Below, one piece after another: positions 42,210 through 42,459 of a DNA stretch of 42,459 nt (within the stretch, counting starts at the first letter, position 1; the number at the start of each line of letters is the position of its first letter). A program made the translations under genes and the position numbers. Source of the DNA: Herbaspirillum sp. RV1423 (GTDB taxonomy: Bacteria > Pseudomonadota > Gammaproteobacteria > Burkholderiales > Burkholderiaceae_D). The stretch spans positions 1 through 42,459 of the forward strand of contig NZ_CBXX010000046.1 in assembly GCF_000577615.1 (NCBI RefSeq), given 5' to 3'. Below the pieces are notes generated by a model. The model saw only the letters and a program-made list of their open reading frames with translations. It was not told the origin of the DNA and made no database searches.

Positions 42210-42459
42210 ATGACTCAAACTCAAGATTTGCTGGCGCAATACGGCCCGCGCGAAGCAATGGAATACGACGTTGTCGTTGTCGGCGGCGGCCCGGCGGGCT
42301 TGTCGTCGGCCATCCGCATCAAGCAGCTCGCCGCCGCAGCCGGCAAGGACATCTCGGTGTGCGTGCTGGAAAAAGGCAGCGAAGTCGGCGCCCATATCCT
42401 CTCCGGCGCGGTCATGGATCCGCAGGCGATCACCGAACTGTTCCCCGACTGGAAAGAAC
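42210..42459 (+). CDS. Electron-transfer flavoprotein:ubiquinone oxidoreductase, N-terminal part
   Basis: ATG at 42210; 83 complete codons before the window edge. After a short leader (MTQTQDLLAQYGPREAMEYD) comes the FAD-binding motif VVVVGGGPAGLSSAIRIKQL, followed by CVLEKGSEVGAHILSGAVMDP. This is a hallmark string of ETF-QO, where the AHILSGAV segment lines the flavin and quinone region. The enzyme moves electrons from acyl-CoA dehydrogenases through ETF to the quinone pool at the inner membrane. It is preceded by a palindromic operator, suggesting control by an acyl-CoA-responsive TetR-type regulator. Confidence 0.9.
   Translation, partial: MTQTQDLLAQYGPREAMEYDVVVVGGGPAGLSSAIRIKQLAAAAGKDISVCVLEKGSEVGAHILSGAVMDPQAITELFPDWKE

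Overview
The window looks like a chromosomal stretch from a plant- or fungus-associated betaproteobacterium, probably Oxalobacteraceae (Herbaspirillum/Collimonas-like). This rests on GC-rich coding sequence, a fused LivM-LivG ABC subunit, HrpL-type hrp boxes, and the mix of type III secretion (T3S) accessory genes, two-partner secretion and plant-nutrient catabolism. The genus is inferred, not proven.

1-4.1 kb is the flank of an hrp-type T3S island. It holds a truncated repeat protein resembling HrpK/HrpF/NolX translocators, three tiny proteins in one likely operon, a small Gly-rich Cys-free (harpin-like) protein, a CesT-type chaperone and a 40-residue heptad-repeat microprotein. Two convincing hrp boxes (GGAACC/T-N15-16-CCACTTA) and one weaker one precede these units. 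4.4-7.6 kb carries housekeeping-like genes: an SDR oxidoreductase, an omega-aminotransferase and an IclR regulator. 7.6-10.8 kb is gene-poor, with three orphan hypothetical genes, hairpins and an 11-nt poly-C tract. 10.8-15.9 kb is a two-gene unit: a 1552-residue coiled-coil, low-complexity protein with nearly identical 201-bp tandem repeats, followed 5 nt later by a 139-residue protein. I regard this unit as the most likely undescribed element, a candidate secreted effector with its partner. A chemoreceptor gene decayed by internal deletions follows (15.9-16.8 kb), then a TpsB-TpsA two-partner secretion pair (17-21.9 kb).

22.5-34.9 kb is a coherent catabolic island that fits hydroxyproline/prolyl-peptide use. 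It encodes a 4-hydroxyproline 2-epimerase-like enzyme with both catalytic Cys, an FAD D-amino acid oxidase, a DapA-family deaminase/aldolase, an Ldh2-family cyclic-imine reductase, an Xaa-Pro dipeptidase-like amidohydrolase and a five-gene Liv-type ABC importer. Two paralogous FadR/GntR regulators also lie in the island, at its left edge and near its right edge. Four copies of an ATTGnATnCAAT-like operator lie upstream of the operons. The two divergent regulator/enzyme promoters are duplicates with identical spacing. The alpha-ketoglutarate semialdehyde dehydrogenase that would finish the pathway is not in the window.

35.0-42.5 kb holds a CodA-type cytosine deaminase, a second Liv-type ABC transporter (livJ-livH-livMG fusion-livF), a hotdog thioesterase and the start of an ETF-ubiquinone oxidoreductase gene behind a palindromic operator. 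I saw no rRNA, tRNA, CRISPR array or intact insertion sequence.
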